The notes: generated by a model from the sequence alone, not told the origin. A stretch of DNA of 64,000 nt from Neoceratodus forsteri (GCA_016271365.2 CM057451.1:372765501-372829500), one strand, 5' to 3'; counted from the stretch's first letter, positions 1 through 11,424 are shown. Made by a program: numbers and translations.

Positions 1-137
1 TCATGCCTTTATAGGGTTGGTGTCGTCAGTGTAGGCAGCCCCAGTGGTACTGCTGAAAATCTGCCGTGTGGATCCTGCTTCACCGATGGTGAAGTTCCTA
101 CGGTGTGACCTGATGACAGATACCCCCTAAGAAAATC
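1..137 (-). repeat. DIRS terminal inverted repeat, edge fragment
   Basis: This stretch matches the outer end of DIRS element E1 at 10641-10796. Both contain ACTGCTGAAAATCT, then GTGGAT, a short GATGGTGAAG-like step and CCTGATGACAGA near the end. The orientation is that of a right-hand terminus, so the element body lies left of the window. On the minus strand, 7-13 reads TATAAAG, a TATA-like box at the position where E1 has its own. No coding sequence is visible. The outer limit near 137 is set by comparison with E1 and may be a few bases off. Confidence 0.75.
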
Positions 138-796
138 TAAGATCTGGCACAGTTCATCTACCAAACTGTATGCTGCCCAGAGTAGCACCATAACAATGCA
201 TATGTTTCGTCCAGCTGGTGGAGGAAAATCCAGAAAATTCTATAACATCAGCAGCGTTTTTTGTTGAGCCACTAACTGCTGATAGTACCAAGTGGGACAA
301 AGAGTGGCTACGTACAGTAATTGATAAGTTAATGAATGAACTGGCAGAGAAACCCCTCCCCACAGTCCATGAAGTACAAATCAACCCCGAGCTATTTGGC
401 TGTATTTGCAAGTACACAAATGGCTTTTGGAGCTTATAAGCCAAGAGGAAGGGAGGCCAGACAAAAGACACATAGTAGTAACCCAGGAGGTGGTCCCATA
501 GATTTGAAAGGATTTACACTACACAGCCGCAGACAGGCATTTGAGGGTGGTGAAGCGCACACAAAAGGTACTTCAAGTACTACTGGCCAGCGTGGAGGAT
601 GTCTATCAAAGATGGGTGTAAAGCTTGCCTAACTGACTGCATTATTGCCATTTGTGCTGCGCAGGGCACTGTGAGAGCAGCCATCCAACTGGGTGACATC
701 CGTGAGGAAGTTGCATTACCTACAAGAACGTTTTCCTCCCTCAGAATCCACTGATATTTGCATGTTCAGGGCTCCAGATAAGGAGAGTACCAACCT
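138..796. other. Unassigned region with short open frame
   Basis: I see no recognisable gene. A plus-strand frame of 73 codons (218-439) begins MEENPENS and an overlapping frame runs to 632. Neither shows a known domain, and the next frames are closed. The sequence could be a decayed transposon or unique intergenic DNA. Confidence 0.3.
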
Positions 797-1236
797 GTTT
801 TACTCACCTCATTTTAGAAAGTACTCTTCAGAAAAAAAAATTTGATGAGTACTGATACTCGTCCAACATTTGTAAATACTCCAAACCAAAGAATAGCGCT
901 TCATAACATAACTGGTTATTCAAAAGAAAGTTTTTTTTTGTTGTTTTTTTACCACTTTTACAGATTTACAGCACCCGTATGCATCCCAATTTTGTTTTAC
1001 TCACTGTATTTTAAAACTGGTGAGTAAATTACTCCTACCTGCCAACATTATCTGTAGCATTGTTGGCACTTGATCAATTATTATCCAGAAAAATACTACA
1101 ATGTTTTTAAAAATGTACTCCTTACTCAACTCCACTCTGTCCAGACTTTTGTACCATCTGAATTTGGTTTTACTCACCTCACTTTCAAAATGAGGAGTAC
1201 AGTACTCATCCCATAAACTCTTATCTGGAGCACTGT
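797..1236. repeat. Diverged repeat with TTTTACTCAC core
   Basis: The string GTTTTACTCAC recurs near 797, 993 and 1168, each time before an A/T-rich step and a GAGTAC or GTGAGTAAA segment. GCTCCAGATAA near 771 is mirrored by TTATCTGGAGC near 1223, so part of the block is inverted. The spacing of about 170-200 bp suggests three decayed copies of a short unit. The family is not recognised. Confidence 0.35.
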
Positions 1237-1239
1237 GCA

Positions 1240-2600
1240 TGTTAATCATGGTGTGTAGTGCATTACTGTGTTGTTTCCTTACCAAGCCCACAAAGGGCCT
1301 AGACACTTGTGGCTCAACCAACTGCAGTGCCTCCAACAATCACCCTCGTACCCATTCACACCAGACCGGCTCAGTTATAAACAGTAGTATTTATTTATTT
1401 ATATTATATTCACATTGGAATTAGAACCCTTTGAGTCACAGACTCATTTGTGTAGGGTCATGCCATGTGAGCAGCCCAGGCATACAGCAATACAGGGTAA
1501 ATTGCAGTATCTTTAACACAGCATTTTAAGTAATCAAAGTAACCTGGTCCCCTCAGCCACATCAACCTATTTATCCATGCACTGACAGCCACTTATTCTA
1601 TGCTGCACAGCTTCTTCCTACAGGGTCCAACCGGTCATACAAAAGTTGCCTCACTACTATCAGGCAAACAGCATTCACTTCACTCTGCTGCATTACTCGC
1701 CAACCCAGATCGGGCACAAACCCATATTCGTGTTACACAGGTTGCATCCTCGTACAGTAGCAACAGCTCGTGGTTACACATGACCAGTTGTAACCAAAAA
1801 TGACAACACTTATTTAGGTATTAAAATGCTGCACAGTACACGCACATACACATGCTTTATTTTTTTATAATTACTGACCAGCATGCTTAATAGCTAAATA
1901 ACAGCCCAGTATATGGTCAATTGTTTGTTGTATATGAATTTCCATACATTCAGAATCCTTGTTGTGCATGGGCAAAAGATGTTGTGCACAGTATAAGGTC
2001 AGAACAAGTTGTTGTGCACAGTTCAAATGACAAAAAATGTTTTTGTGTACGGTTATCTCTTGTTAAGCCCCCGTCAACATATTTATCTTTAATGCAGCGA
2101 CTGTGAGCAATGAAGGCATGTTGGAGCGACAGAAGGGTCCCACTTACTACTGTACAGAATCTAGAATTTTCACTGTTGACATACAGTAAAAGCATATACT
2201 AAAAAAAGAATAAATAAAACATGGGTAACCATTCCCAACTCTACTTATGTTTCCATCTTGGGGCAGATGCACCTCATGAGCTTCACTCTTAACGTGTATA
2301 TGATGTCATCGCAACCCCTTGATGGAAATACAGCCTTGTTGTATATGGCTGCCCATGCATTATTCTTTAATTTTTGGTTATAAGCGGTAATGTGGAATTG
2401 CACACTATTAATCAAGAATACAAGCTGTGGAACAAGACTATAGATGTGTGATTGACCCAGGCTGGGGGAGTGAAGCAGCAGAGCACAGTAATTTACATAT
2501 AGCAACCAGTGAGGCTGCATCATGTCACAACACACGTGCTTACGCCCCCAACAGTGCACCCCATATCGCATACCTGCATGCCACTACACTACGGAAACAC
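1240..2600. other. Unassigned AT-rich region
   Basis: No gene is supported here. Open frames are short and share no domain. CATGACCAGTTGTAACCAA at 1779-1797 is the reverse complement of TTGGTTACAACTGGTCATG near 3653-3671, so this region belongs with the hairpin cluster that follows. ATTTATTTATTTA lies near 1390. Confidence 0.3.
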
Positions 2601-2611
2601 AGTAATCCAAA

Positions 2612-2697
2612 AGGAGCTTCTCTCTTGGGGTTTATGGAGCATCCTACACCTCAGGTGTGTATAAAATTCTGTTTACACAAACCTACCCATGCATTAC
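2612..2697. repeat. Half hairpin repeat H1
   Basis: GGGGTTTATGGAGCATCCTA followed by TAAAATTCTGTTTACACAAACCTACCCATGCATTA matches the right half of hairpins H3 and H4. The matching left arm is not evident, so this copy is a half unit or is decayed. Confidence 0.45.
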
Positions 2698-2764
2698 TCT
2701 CTAAATAATTACTAGTGAGTATCTTTAATGCCCGAATAACCAGTTTGCAAAATAGAGAATAATG

Positions 2765-2915
2765 GATAGGTGAGTGTGTGTTATGGATTTTTTTTTTCTA
2801 CACACCAGAGATATGTGATGACCCATAAACCTGAAGAGCAAAGCTCTCGAGGTTTATGTGGTCATCACACACCAAGGGTGTATGAAAAAAAATCCATGAA
2901 CACACATTCACCTAT
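2765..2915. repeat. Palindromic hairpin repeat H2 (about 151 bp)
   Basis: The sequence folds back on itself around about 2839/2840 (GAGC / AAGCTC). The arms are about 75 bp. The left arm begins GATAGGTGAGTGTGTGTTAT and the reverse complement of the right arm begins GATAGGTGAATGTGTGTTCA. Both then run through ATGGATTTTTT, a TGTGATGACC block and CATAAACCT. The near-perfect pairing implies a young copy or one kept by pairing-driven repair. No coding frame is present. Confidence 0.75.
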
Positions 2916-3464
2916 CTTTTATTTTAATTTTTTATAATTGTTGGTTCATGTACAGCATTTAGCAGAGGGACAGTGACTTTCATGCCGTATAAGCATCTAT
3001 GCTGATGCTTGCGTGCAGTCTTCTGAAGCTATCGAGTCACTCGCTCTCACGCTTAACACTTGGCGGCTCCTTGAACAGAAAAGGAAAAGTAGCATTGAGA
3101 AATGCTGGTAGCATATTTTACATGTAGAGATTACTGTTTTTCAGCAATTTTCTGGGCATAGTGTGTACAAGACCGAACACCACTCGGTCATGCTACCTAT
3201 TCAGGGAAAGCGAAAGTTTGTTGTAAAGCACTGTAATAAACGGATTTCAGGTTGTTACGGCATTTGAGAGCAACCACAATCAGGTTGATAAATGTGATCA
3301 CCAGCAATTATAATGCATTAAAACCACCTGGTTGTAATTAAGCATTATACCTAGCAGTTGTAATTGCACATTGTCAATCAAGCGTAAGCTGCGAGTGGCA
3401 TAAGTAGCAGTCACACAACTACCACAGTAATTGAAAATGCTCACTAGTAATTATAAAAGCAAGG

Positions 3465-3610
3465 CATGCGTAGGTGGATGTAAACCATTATTTCATACAT
3501 ACCCTTGGTTTGGGATGCTTTTATAAACCCCTTGAGCTTTGCTCTAGGGGTTTATGTAGCATCCCACTCCTAAGGTGGTTTAAAATTCTTGTTACACACA
3601 TCTACCCATG
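3465..3610. repeat. Palindromic hairpin repeat H3
   Basis: This is an imperfect palindrome with outer CATGCGTAGGTGGATGT against ACACATCTACCCATG. The inner arms are TGGGATGCTTTTATAAACCCC and GGGGTTTATGTAGCATCCCA, around a GAGCTTTGCTC apex. The inner arms are shared with H1 and H4. Confidence 0.65.
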
Positions 3611-3919
3611 TATTATTCTCTATAATTGTTGGCCACTATTTTAATGGCCTTTGGTTACAACTGGTCATGTGTAAACTTGCACTGCTGGGGATGCCTGTCC
3701 CCAACCCCGTAGCACAACTGCCTCTCATTTCAATTAATGTCCCTCACAGAAAGACAGCAGTAGTTTTACAGTTTAAAAACAAAAGTTTACAGAACTGAAC
3801 TATGAGTTCCACAATGTGATTATATAACTAAACTGTCTTTCTATTTCTCTAAAACCCTCCTATATACAGTATATATAATAAAAAAAATGCTGGACAGTAA
3901 TAAACCAAACATGGGTTGG

Positions 3920-4056
3920 GGTGCGTGTGTGTGTGTGACACCAAATTTTATACACTCTCTCACTGTGGGGATGCAATTATAAACCCCTCACCCTTCACTC
4001 TCTGGGTTTATGTAGCATCCCACCCCTTACATGCGAGTACAATTCTGGATACACAC
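3920..4056. repeat. Palindromic hairpin repeat H4 with (GT)n
   Basis: A third hairpin has left arm GGGGATGCAATTATAAACCCC and right arm GGGTTTATGTAGCATCCCACC. The outer arms carry ATTTTATACAC and GTACAATTCTGGATACACAC. A short GT run (about 3923-3937) lies in the left arm. Confidence 0.55.
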
Positions 4057-4069
4057 TTTTTCTATATAA

Positions 4070-4429
4070 TAACCGGTTATCCTTGATTACACATTCAAAT
4101 CAGTATGCGTAATTCTCTGTTGCACATGAGTGTGACATAACAGAGCAGGAGACAGCTGCAGCCCATCCACTAACGAAAAACTAATATGCGTTTCTCCTCA
4201 AAGCAGAGAAATCTACCACTTAAAACCAGCAAAAAAAAAAAAAAAACAGGAGTACAGAAGTAAAAACATAAGGACGTCCCATTGTAGAGAATGGCGTGCG
4301 CTGTTTGTGTAGGTCGGTGTTTTACCCAACCTTATTTCAGCACACACCCGTTTGCCTGCGGCAACCTTTGCTGCGCTGTTATTTTATACGGCGTTATGAC
4401 CTTGTGCCTCCTGAACCTACCCCCCTTCC
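4070..4429. other. Unassigned DNA with poly(A) tract
   Basis: No gene is seen. A run of about 17 A lies near 4230-4246. Part of the stretch next to 4430 could be decayed 3' sequence of the adjoining CR1, but I cannot align it. Confidence 0.3.
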
Positions 4430-5084
4430 AGTTTCACAGCACATCCCCTTGTTCTGGAGTACCATTTTTTCAGAAAAAATACTTTCCTCCATACCTTATT
4501 CATCCCTTTGAGATACTTAAAATGTTTCTATAATACCCCCTCTCCCTTCCAGGGTGTACGTATTGAGGTCCTTCAGTCTCTCCTCATAGGGCTTTTGATG
4601 CAGACCGTGCATCATTTTAGTTGCCCTCCTCTGGACCACCACCACACTATCCATGACCTTCTGGAGATGTGGTCTCCAGAACTGGACACAGCACTCTAGA
4701 TGGGGTCTTACCAACAGTTTACAGAGGCAATACCACCTCCTTCTTTCTGCTGGTGATACCCCTCCCTATGCACCCCAGCACTCCACAAGTCCTCCCGACT
4801 GCCACGCTACACTGTCTAACCAGCTTTAGGTCATCAAATATGACTACCCCCAAGTCTCTTTCCTGCTTGGTAGTCAGCAATAAGGCTCCACCCATTTCAT
4901 ACTCCACCCCTGGGTTTCTGTGCCCTAAGTGCATTACTTTGCACTTTTTGCAGTAAAACTCAGCTGCTATACCCTTGACCACTCCTCGAGTTCTTACTCC
5001 CCCCCCCCCAAGTGTACATCCTATTGCAGATTTTTGTGTCATCCACAAAAAGGTCGACCTCCACTTCCAGCTCCTCCGCAAAGA
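4430..5084 (-). pseudogene. CR1-A LINE, 3' part of reverse transcriptase
   Basis: On the minus strand this encodes the end of a CR1 reverse transcriptase. An FVDDTK step (the CR1 form of the YXDD catalytic motif) lies near 5035. It is followed by the GYRRACGVLGC-like block and then [14 protein letters not shown] and RRATKMM, which typify CR1 thumb and C-terminal regions. Stops and frameshifts break the frame. The sequence stops abruptly at the left end of DIRS element E1 and resumes at 10797 and 11425, so this is the distal piece of one interrupted LINE. Confidence 0.85.
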
Positions 5085-5285
5085 ACAGTTATGTAAGAAC
5101 TTACCATAACAGTAGATCTTCGAGGGGATCTTAGTCATCAGGTTACACCGTAGGAACCTTCGCCATCTGTGAAGGGGAATCCACATGAAGATTTTCAGCA
5201 GTACAACTGGGTCCGCCCATGCCACCAACTTCAGCAACCCTATATAGGCATGAGCGGCCCCACTCCCTCCTCAGGTCTTTGCCTC
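5085..5285 (+). repeat. E1 left inverted terminal repeat with TATA-like motif
   Basis: The sequence from CTTCGAGGGGATC through TCATCAGGTTACACCGTAGG, GATTTTCAGCAGTACA and CCCTATATAGG is the reverse complement of the right end at 10641-10796, with scattered differences. TATATAGG lies at 5241-5248. Because it sits in an inverted repeat, any promoter here would read into the element antisense to its genes. Confidence 0.8.
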
Positions 5286-5482
5286 TGGAGATGAAGGGAG
5301 CAAGGCTCACGCCCTGGAGAACCGAGAAGAGGCAAAGGGACCCAACTCTAGATAAAAAGATGGAAACAGTAGATAGGTCCCGAAAAGGAGCCCCAAGAAG
5401 GGGGATGGTGGGAGGGAAATTAGACCAGATGATTGAGATCCCCTCTAAGATCTACTATTACAGTAAGTTCTTACGTAAGTGT
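5085..5482. repeat. E1 terminal hairpin and start of internal complementary region
   Basis: The outermost 47 bp (5085-5131, containing TAAGAACTTACCATAACAG) is repeated in inverse at 5436-5482 (CTATTACAGTAAGTTCTTA). From about 5483 to 5540 follows a second copy of the element end, TCTTCTTCGGGGATATCTCA then TCATCAGGTTAAACC, complementary to the right terminus. Together these form the internal complementary region, which in DIRS elements spans the joined ends and is thought to template the circular intermediate. Confidence 0.8.
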
Positions 5483-5590
5483 TTTATCTTCTTCGGGGAT
5501 ATCTCAGTCATCAGGTTAAACCATAGGAACGAGTACCAAGCAGTGACAACTGCTAAAAAACACAGTCTGGGCGGTTGAATCTCCATAAAC

Positions 5591-6983
5591 CTAAGACAGG
5601 AGACCTTGTAACACAACCCTACCAAAACCTGCATGGGCTCTTGAGGCAAAGTCCAGACTGTAATGCTTGGTAAAAGTGTGAACTGTGGTCCAGGTGGCAG
5701 CCACACAAATGTCAGTGGCTGAGACCCCTTTGAAACAAGCCACCGAGGTAGCCATGCCTCTGGTGGAGTGAGCTTTGGACAGCACCAGGCAATTCTTTGC
5801 TGTACTTACTGTAGCAGAACACAATGCAGTTTGCCAACCATTTGGATAAACATTGCTTAGAAACTGAAGTGCCCTCTCTATCTGGGGCGAAAGAAACAAA
5901 CAACTGCTCAGACTTTATGGACTCTTTAGTCCAAAGCAGATAATACTTCAAAGTTCTGCGCACATCTAACGTATGGAGCAGTGCTTCCCATGGATTGGCA
6001 TGCTCAAGAAAATAGACAGGAAGATGGAAAGACTGATTTTGAGTGAACTCAGAAACCACCTTGGGTAAAAACTTAGGATTTATGCACAAAGATACCCTGT
6101 CTTTGTGAAAAATCAAATAAGGCTCTTCGCACCAGAGAGCCTGAAGCTCTGAAATTCTTCGAGCAGAAGTAATTGAAAAACTAAAAACAGTGCTTTACAA
6201 GAGAGAAAGTGCAAATCGCAAGTCATGACTGGCTCAGAAGGAGACAGGGTCAACTTTTCCAAAATAAAATTAAAGTCCCAAGCTGGGACAAAAGAACAGA
6301 TTGGGTGTTTCAGATGCAGGATGCCCCTGAAAAATGTGTGGGAGACATCCAGCTGAGCAATAGTGCGGTCACCCATGGGCTTGTGAAAGGCAGAAATAGC
6401 AGAAAGGTAGACCTTGAGGGAGGAATACTGTAGACCGGCGTCTGACAAAGAAATCAGGTAGTCCAGAGTATGATTCACAGGACAGGTGAATCGGTCCAGG
6501 AAATGTTTGGCAGCCCAAATGGCAAAACTACTTCCACTTCATGGCATAAGTGGCATGAATGGAAAGCTTGCGGTCGGCCACCAGGCTGTCCACTACCCTG
6601 TTAGAGACCCCAAACTTGTTGATGACTATGTCCTTAGGAGCCAAGTATGCAGATGGAGGGATCTGAGGTTGGGATGGACCAGGGTCCCTTGATCTTGGGT
6701 CAGCAGATTCCTGCAAAGGGGCAGAGGGACCGGAGGTTCCTCCGCCAGCTGATGCAGCACAGGGAACCATATCTGGTGAGGCCAGAATGGGGCTACCAGA
6801 ATCATGCTGACCCCCTCCATTTGCAGCTTGATCAGCACCCTCTGAATTAGTGGAAACTGAGGGAATGTGTACAGATATCTCCCACTCCAGGACAGGGACA
6901 ATGCGTCTCACCAGAAAACTCCAGGCCCTGGATCTAGCAAGCAGACATTGAACTGGGTAGTTTTGCACTGAGTGGGAACGCAA
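5591..6983 (-). pseudogene. E1 tyrosine recombinase
   Basis: This is the lambda-integrase-fold recombinase that inserts DIRS circles. The N-terminal part includes YLSAISAFHKP. The catalytic core follows, with FHKDRVSL, a conserved AHSTRG step carrying the box II His and Arg, and FTKHYSLDFASR carrying the presumptive nucleophilic Tyr. The first catalytic Arg region is damaged (LLLEEFQSFRL, where E2 has RRISEL). The gene is spread over at least three frames. The C-terminus ends just before the internal complementary region, at a CCAAGCAG step shared with E2, E3 and E4. Confidence 0.85.
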
Positions 6984-7028
6984 AAAGGTCCAACTCTGGA
7001 CGACCCCATCTGTCGAACAGATCTTCTG

Positions 7029-8351
7029 CTACAGATGAAAAAAAGCTCCCATCCGTGCATGCTGGACCGAGTCCTGCTGAGACTGTCTGCCAGGGTTTTT
7101 TTTTAGGACATCTGGCATGTGGTTAGCAGAGAGCATCAGACTGTGCTCCAGTGCCCAATACCACACTCTCATGGCCTCCCAGCAAAGGGGGTACGAGTGA
7201 GTCCCATCCTGCATGTTGATATAGTAGACGACACTCAGATTGTCCGATTGCACGAGCAGCTGGCCTGGAGCAAGATGCTCCTGAAATGCCTGCATGGCCT
7301 ACAGCACTGCTCTCATCTCCAGGACATTGATATGCAGGGCGGCTTCCCACTGGGACCAGGAGCCCTGGGTTAGGAAGGGACCCAGGTGTGCTCCCCAGCC
7401 TAGAACCGAAGCATCAGTGGTTAGAATATGATGCGGGGAAGAAATCTGTAAGGGAATCCCCTTGAAGAAGATTCAAGGGGTCCATCCACCACTGCAGTAC
7501 CTTGTGAAGTGGGGAGGAGACCAGAATGTGTTGGTACAACTCGTCCATGCACTGGTCCCATTGTACTCAGAGGATCTGCTGAAGGGTGCACATGTGAAAG
7601 CTGGCCAGTGGAAACAGTCGGGATGGCAGCTGCCATTAGAACCAACAACCTGAGGTACAAACTGGCAGAAATGCACCAACAGTTATTTCCCAAGCTTGGA
7701 CCATAAGTCACTCCACCCTGTTTTGGGGTAGGAAGGCCTTCCCCTGCTCAGAATCCAGAACCACCCCCATGTACTGCAGTCTTTGGGATGGAACTAGAAC
7801 ATAACAGACTTGGGCAGGTTGACAGTTATGCCCAGAAAATGGAAGCGCTAGAGAGTGTGCTCCAGAGTCAGCAGAAGCTGTTCCCTGGACGGGGCCTTGA
7901 GAAGCCAATCGTCCAGGTAAGGGAAGACATACAGTCCTTTTCTTCTGAGAGCTGCCACAACCATTGCCAATCATTTGGTAAAAAACACATGCCACCTGGG
8001 CACGGCGCAGAGGATAAGCCAATGAGCAGCAATTTGAACTGGTAGTGTTTGCCCCGAAAGGCAAAAACGAAGAAACCTCCTGTGAGGAGGAAAGACCGAA
8101 ATGTGCAGGTAGGTGTCCTGCATGTCCAGTGAACAGAGCCAGTCCCTAGCCTGGAGTAGGGGCATGAGGCCTGGCAAAGTTACCATCCACAACTTTTTGT
8201 ACTGGACAAAGAGACTGAGGTCCTTGAGGTCTAAGACGGGTCTCAGATCTTTGATCTTTTGGGGGACCAGGAAAAACCTGGAATAGAACCCCTGGTTTCT
8301 CTGATGCCTTGTCATCAGTTCGATTGCCTGCTTGCACAAAAGAGACTGCAC
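7029..8351 (-). pseudogene. E1 reverse transcriptase / RNase H
   Basis: The reverse-transcriptase part begins with NQGFYSRFFLVPQK and continues through DLRPVLDLKDL and LCSLDMQDTYLHI (motif A). The region expected to hold motifs B and C is frameshifted; GAVLD-like text (YMGVVLDSEQ) follows. RNase H follows with LVQSDNLSVVYYINMQDGTHS and SANHMPDVL. Several frameshifts separate the blocks. It lies between gag and the recombinase, as in E2 and E3. Confidence 0.8.
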
Positions 8352-8577
8352 TTCCTACCGGATAACAGACAGGTGGGCGGGGATAATTGGGAGGGTGGGG
8401 GGTGTGTGTGTGTGTATGGAGGCTGTTGGATGAGCTCTAGGGTGTGACCACTCTCTATGATCTGCAGGATCCAAGCATCTTAAGTTATGGTTCTCCACTG
8501 ATTTAGACGGAGGGAGAACTGACCTTCAACCACTACCTCCTCGGACTGAACCAGAGGAAGCGGGGGCTGACAAGAGG

Positions 8578-10599
8578 TCAAGCTGATGCAGAATCAGTTA
8601 TGGAGGCTGGTCCATCATTTCTGGGATGCTTGGCCACTGCTCCAGAAGTGGGGTGGGTGGGCAAGGAAGACTGGGCTCTGCGCTTACCCTGGGTGCAGGG
8701 ACTCGAGCCTGGTCTATTGGCCCATCTACGAAAAGTAGACTGCCCTCTGCCATGGGGCTGAGTGTGGTAGAGAGAATGCACAGACTTGATAGCTGTGCCA
8801 GAGGCCTGCAGATCATTACTAAGGTCCTGGACATCAGGACCGAAGAGTTTGGTACCACTGAAAGGGGCGTTAAGCACCTTATTTTGCACATCAGCTGCAA
8901 ATCCAGAGACCCTAAGCAATGAGTGCAGGCAAAGGCATATGCCTGTGGCAGCTGCCCTGGCCACTGTGTCGGCCATGTCGTGCAGGGTCCTAAGGAGAGT
9001 TTACTGACATCTTCCGCAGTCTGCAAACTCTGGAGAACCATTTGGAAGGGCCTGAGCAGCTGCTTTGACCTTCCTCCAGTTGGCATTCTGGAACTTCATG
9101 TATGACAGACAGTTTACAATCCTCAGGCCCAAAGTAACTACAGGAGGCGTAAACACTCTTACCCCAGAGGTCAATCATGCGGAATCCCTTGTCTGCGAGA
9201 AGGGAACTAAGGTGCTTTGGTGCCTTAGACCTGTCACGGGCTGCCTTGATGACCACAGAGTCTGTTTTGGCCTGGGCAGCAAAATAAGGAAGGCCCTGAG
9301 GGGCATTATAAAGCTTGTCTGCCGTGCAAGGCATAGCTGGCACCATGTCTGGCCTGTGCCAGGCTACACTAGTGGCATTCTTCAGGGCTAGCAGCATAGG
9401 AGAAATTATCTTAGGGGCAGATTCAGGAACCTCCAGGAAGTCCACCAGGTCTTTCCTGGTGACATCCTCTTCCTCAGTCTGAAAGCCTATAGTGGCAGAC
9501 AACTGCTTCATGACATTAAAGAAGGTGGCATCCTCAGGAGGGAGACCTTGGAGTATGCTTGACTGAGTCCTCACTGACTGAAGAGGCAGTGGACCTGTCT
9601 GAGGAAAGAAGCTCCTCCTCAGGTAGAATCAGGTCCTCTTCATCCTCTAGGTCATCAGGGAGGATGAGATCAGGATGGTAGTCCTCGACATCGAACTCCT
9701 CATCTGGGTCTGGTGTCAGAGTGGTCATCAGTAGTCCATGGGGAGCCTCCCATGGTCGAACAAGTGTCGACGATGAAGCCGCCAGCAATGAGGGCCTATT
9801 GAAGGCACTAAACTACTGAACTAGTACATTAGGGAACTTGACAAGTACTTCGTTGAGATCCATGGTCGTAGTCGGAGGGGGTTTTTGACAGCACAGTAGT
9901 CGACAACCCTCCTTCCTGAGAGCCCAATGAGCCTGTAGCCCTCAGAGAGGAAGTGGCAGGTCTTGAAGGAGCAGCCGTTGATGACGAGCCCGGAGGAGGG
10001 GGCCAATGACCCAGAGGTCAACAGCCGGACACCCTGAGAGTTGGGCGGGCAAACTGTCAGCATGGGCCTGGCAGAAAACAGAGACCTGAACAGCTGGTCT
10101 CTTCATTGTGGCAGCCGCCATCGAAGAGCCCACCCAAAGGAGAGGCTGAGGGGAAACAGGATGGTCGACAGGTGCAGCGGTCATGATCCTGGTCTTTTCT
10201 GTGACTTCTCCCCGGGGACTTGTCTCGGGTCTTGGAGGCCTGGGAACTCCAAGATCCGGTGGGTGACCGAGCGGCCGGGGCCCTGGAGGACCTCTGCCCC
10301 GAGTTGATTACCTGCTGTTCCATCAGGAATTTTTTTGAGAGCCTTCTTGCATCGCCTGTGGGTAGTCTGATTAAACTTCTGGCAGAGCTCACAGTCGAAG
10401 ATGTCGTGGTCAAGCCCAAGACAGAAGACACAAACAGAGTGGTCGTCCGGAGAGGCAATCTTCTTTCAACAGCAACAGTGACAGAAGAGAGAAGAGGAAG
10501 GATTAACTCTTGACAAACAAAACAAGAAAAACTCTCTAAAAGAGATTTAGGTAAGGGTAGTAGGCAAAAGCAGCTGTAGGCCAAAAAAGGTGTGAACAC
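8578..10599 (-). pseudogene. E1 gag-like protein
   Basis: The upstream part (near 10375-10450) holds HSVCVFCLGLDHD followed by CELCQKFN, a C-x2-CLG-x-DH-x4-C-x2-C pattern also present in E2 and E3. A Ser/Arg-rich stretch with acidic blocks (DLEDEEDLILPEEE) follows. Then comes the globular part, including TRKDLVDFLEVPESAPK, ATSVAWHRPDMVPA and ADKLYNAPQ, with FAADVQNKVLNAPF near its end. Its placement ahead of the RT supports gag. The frame is broken at several points. Confidence 0.7.
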
Positions 10600-10640
10600 T
10601 ACGACGGACCTTTCACGGAGACTGTGCTTGCAAGTTGACA

Positions 10641-10796
10641 GCAGGAAAGAACTGTGGAGGGAGCAGGTCTTCCCACACCTATATAAGGTTGCTGGCGTTG
10701 GCAGCTGTACTGCTGAAAATCTTCTGCGTGGATTCCCCTTTACTGACGGCGAAGGTTCTTACAGTGTAACCTGATGACAGACATCCTCAAAGAAGA
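10641..10796 (-). promoter_or_regulatory. E1 right inverted terminal repeat, probable promoter
   Basis: This is the 5' terminus of E1 in its reading direction. ACCTATATAAGG at 10677-10688 gives a TATA-like box on the minus strand (TTATATAGG), about 80 bp upstream of the gag region. The promoter role is inferred from position and from similar boxes at 7-13 and 49568-49576. Confidence 0.6.
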
Positions 10797-10831
10797 CTGT
10801 CACTTAAAAAGACATTAAAGAGGAACGGTCC

Positions 10832-11412
10832 AGGCCAGCTCGGTGGCGCTGAGGGTTGAGGCGCTGGACACCACACTTCGCCGGTGACCCGGGTTCGGGA
10901 ATGGACTCAGGTCGCCAAGGGTCTAAGTAGGATACAGTGTCCCAATGGATGCTTTCCTCCTCCTGGGGTGGGGCTCCTGGGGTGCTCTGAGCACCCAACG
11001 CATCGGTGCCAGTGGAAGCACGGGCATCGGGGCACCAGGTGGCTCTCCGGAGCCAGGGTGGGGAGGACGTTGTGGGCATTTGACAACGGCGTGCATTAGC
11101 ATGCAGTCTGTCTGGACACCAGTCTTCTGTGCAGACGCCCTCAGGGGAGGAAAAGCAGAAAAACACCCCTCTTAGGCCAGGATGACGACCAGTCTCAGCC
11201 CTGATCACCTACCCACAGGCAGACCCTGCTGTACAGGCTCTCTGGAAGAGGAAGAGGAGGAGGAGGAGGAGAAGCAAGGTAGGGAGACAATGGAGCAAAG
11301 CCTTGCACTCTAGGGGCAGATGCCGTGGGAGGGATCACAGGGACTGATCTGTCCGAAGGAGTGGACCAAGTGGGTAGTAAGGAGGGGATAAAAAGAAAGT
11401 AAAAACAAAAAC
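10832..11412 (+). mobile_element. tRNA-like SINE, copy 1
   Basis: A 12 bp target duplication (GAGGAACGGTCC at 10820-10831 and 11413-11424) brackets the insert. The head reads CAGCTCGGTGGCGCTGAGG, then GGTGACCCGGGTTCGGGAAT, resembling pol III A and B boxes. The body is GC-rich, with CCTCCTGGGGTGGGG and a GAGCACC block. The tail is A-rich (AAAAACAAAAACG). Copies 2, 3 and 4 share the head and the C-rich block. It sits in CR1-A. Confidence 0.85.
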
Positions 11413-11424
11413 GAGGAACGGTCC

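Larger units (their letters stand above)
5085..10796 (-). mobile_element. DIRS-like retrotransposon E1
   Basis: A 5.7 kb element reads right to left as inverted terminal repeat, gag, RT/RNase H, tyrosine recombinase, internal complementary region and inverted terminal repeat. It has no integrase, protease or direct LTRs, as is usual for DIRS elements. It is inserted in the reverse-transcriptase frame of CR1-A. The CR1 text ends at ...CTCCGCAAAGAA and resumes as TGTCACTTAAAAAGACATT. No long target duplication is seen, as expected for recombinase-mediated insertion. All three coding regions carry frameshifts or stops, so the copy is dead. Confidence 0.9.

Noticed and set aside
218..439. A conserved small host gene
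   Set aside because: The 73-codon frame has no known domain, and position and composition give no support.
2612..4056. A CRISPR array
   Set aside because: The repeats are few, imperfect, palindromic over their full length and unevenly spaced, in a vertebrate genome.
5085..10796. An LTR retrovirus or gypsy element
   Set aside because: No protease, integrase or direct LTRs are present; the tyrosine recombinase and inverted repeats identify DIRS.
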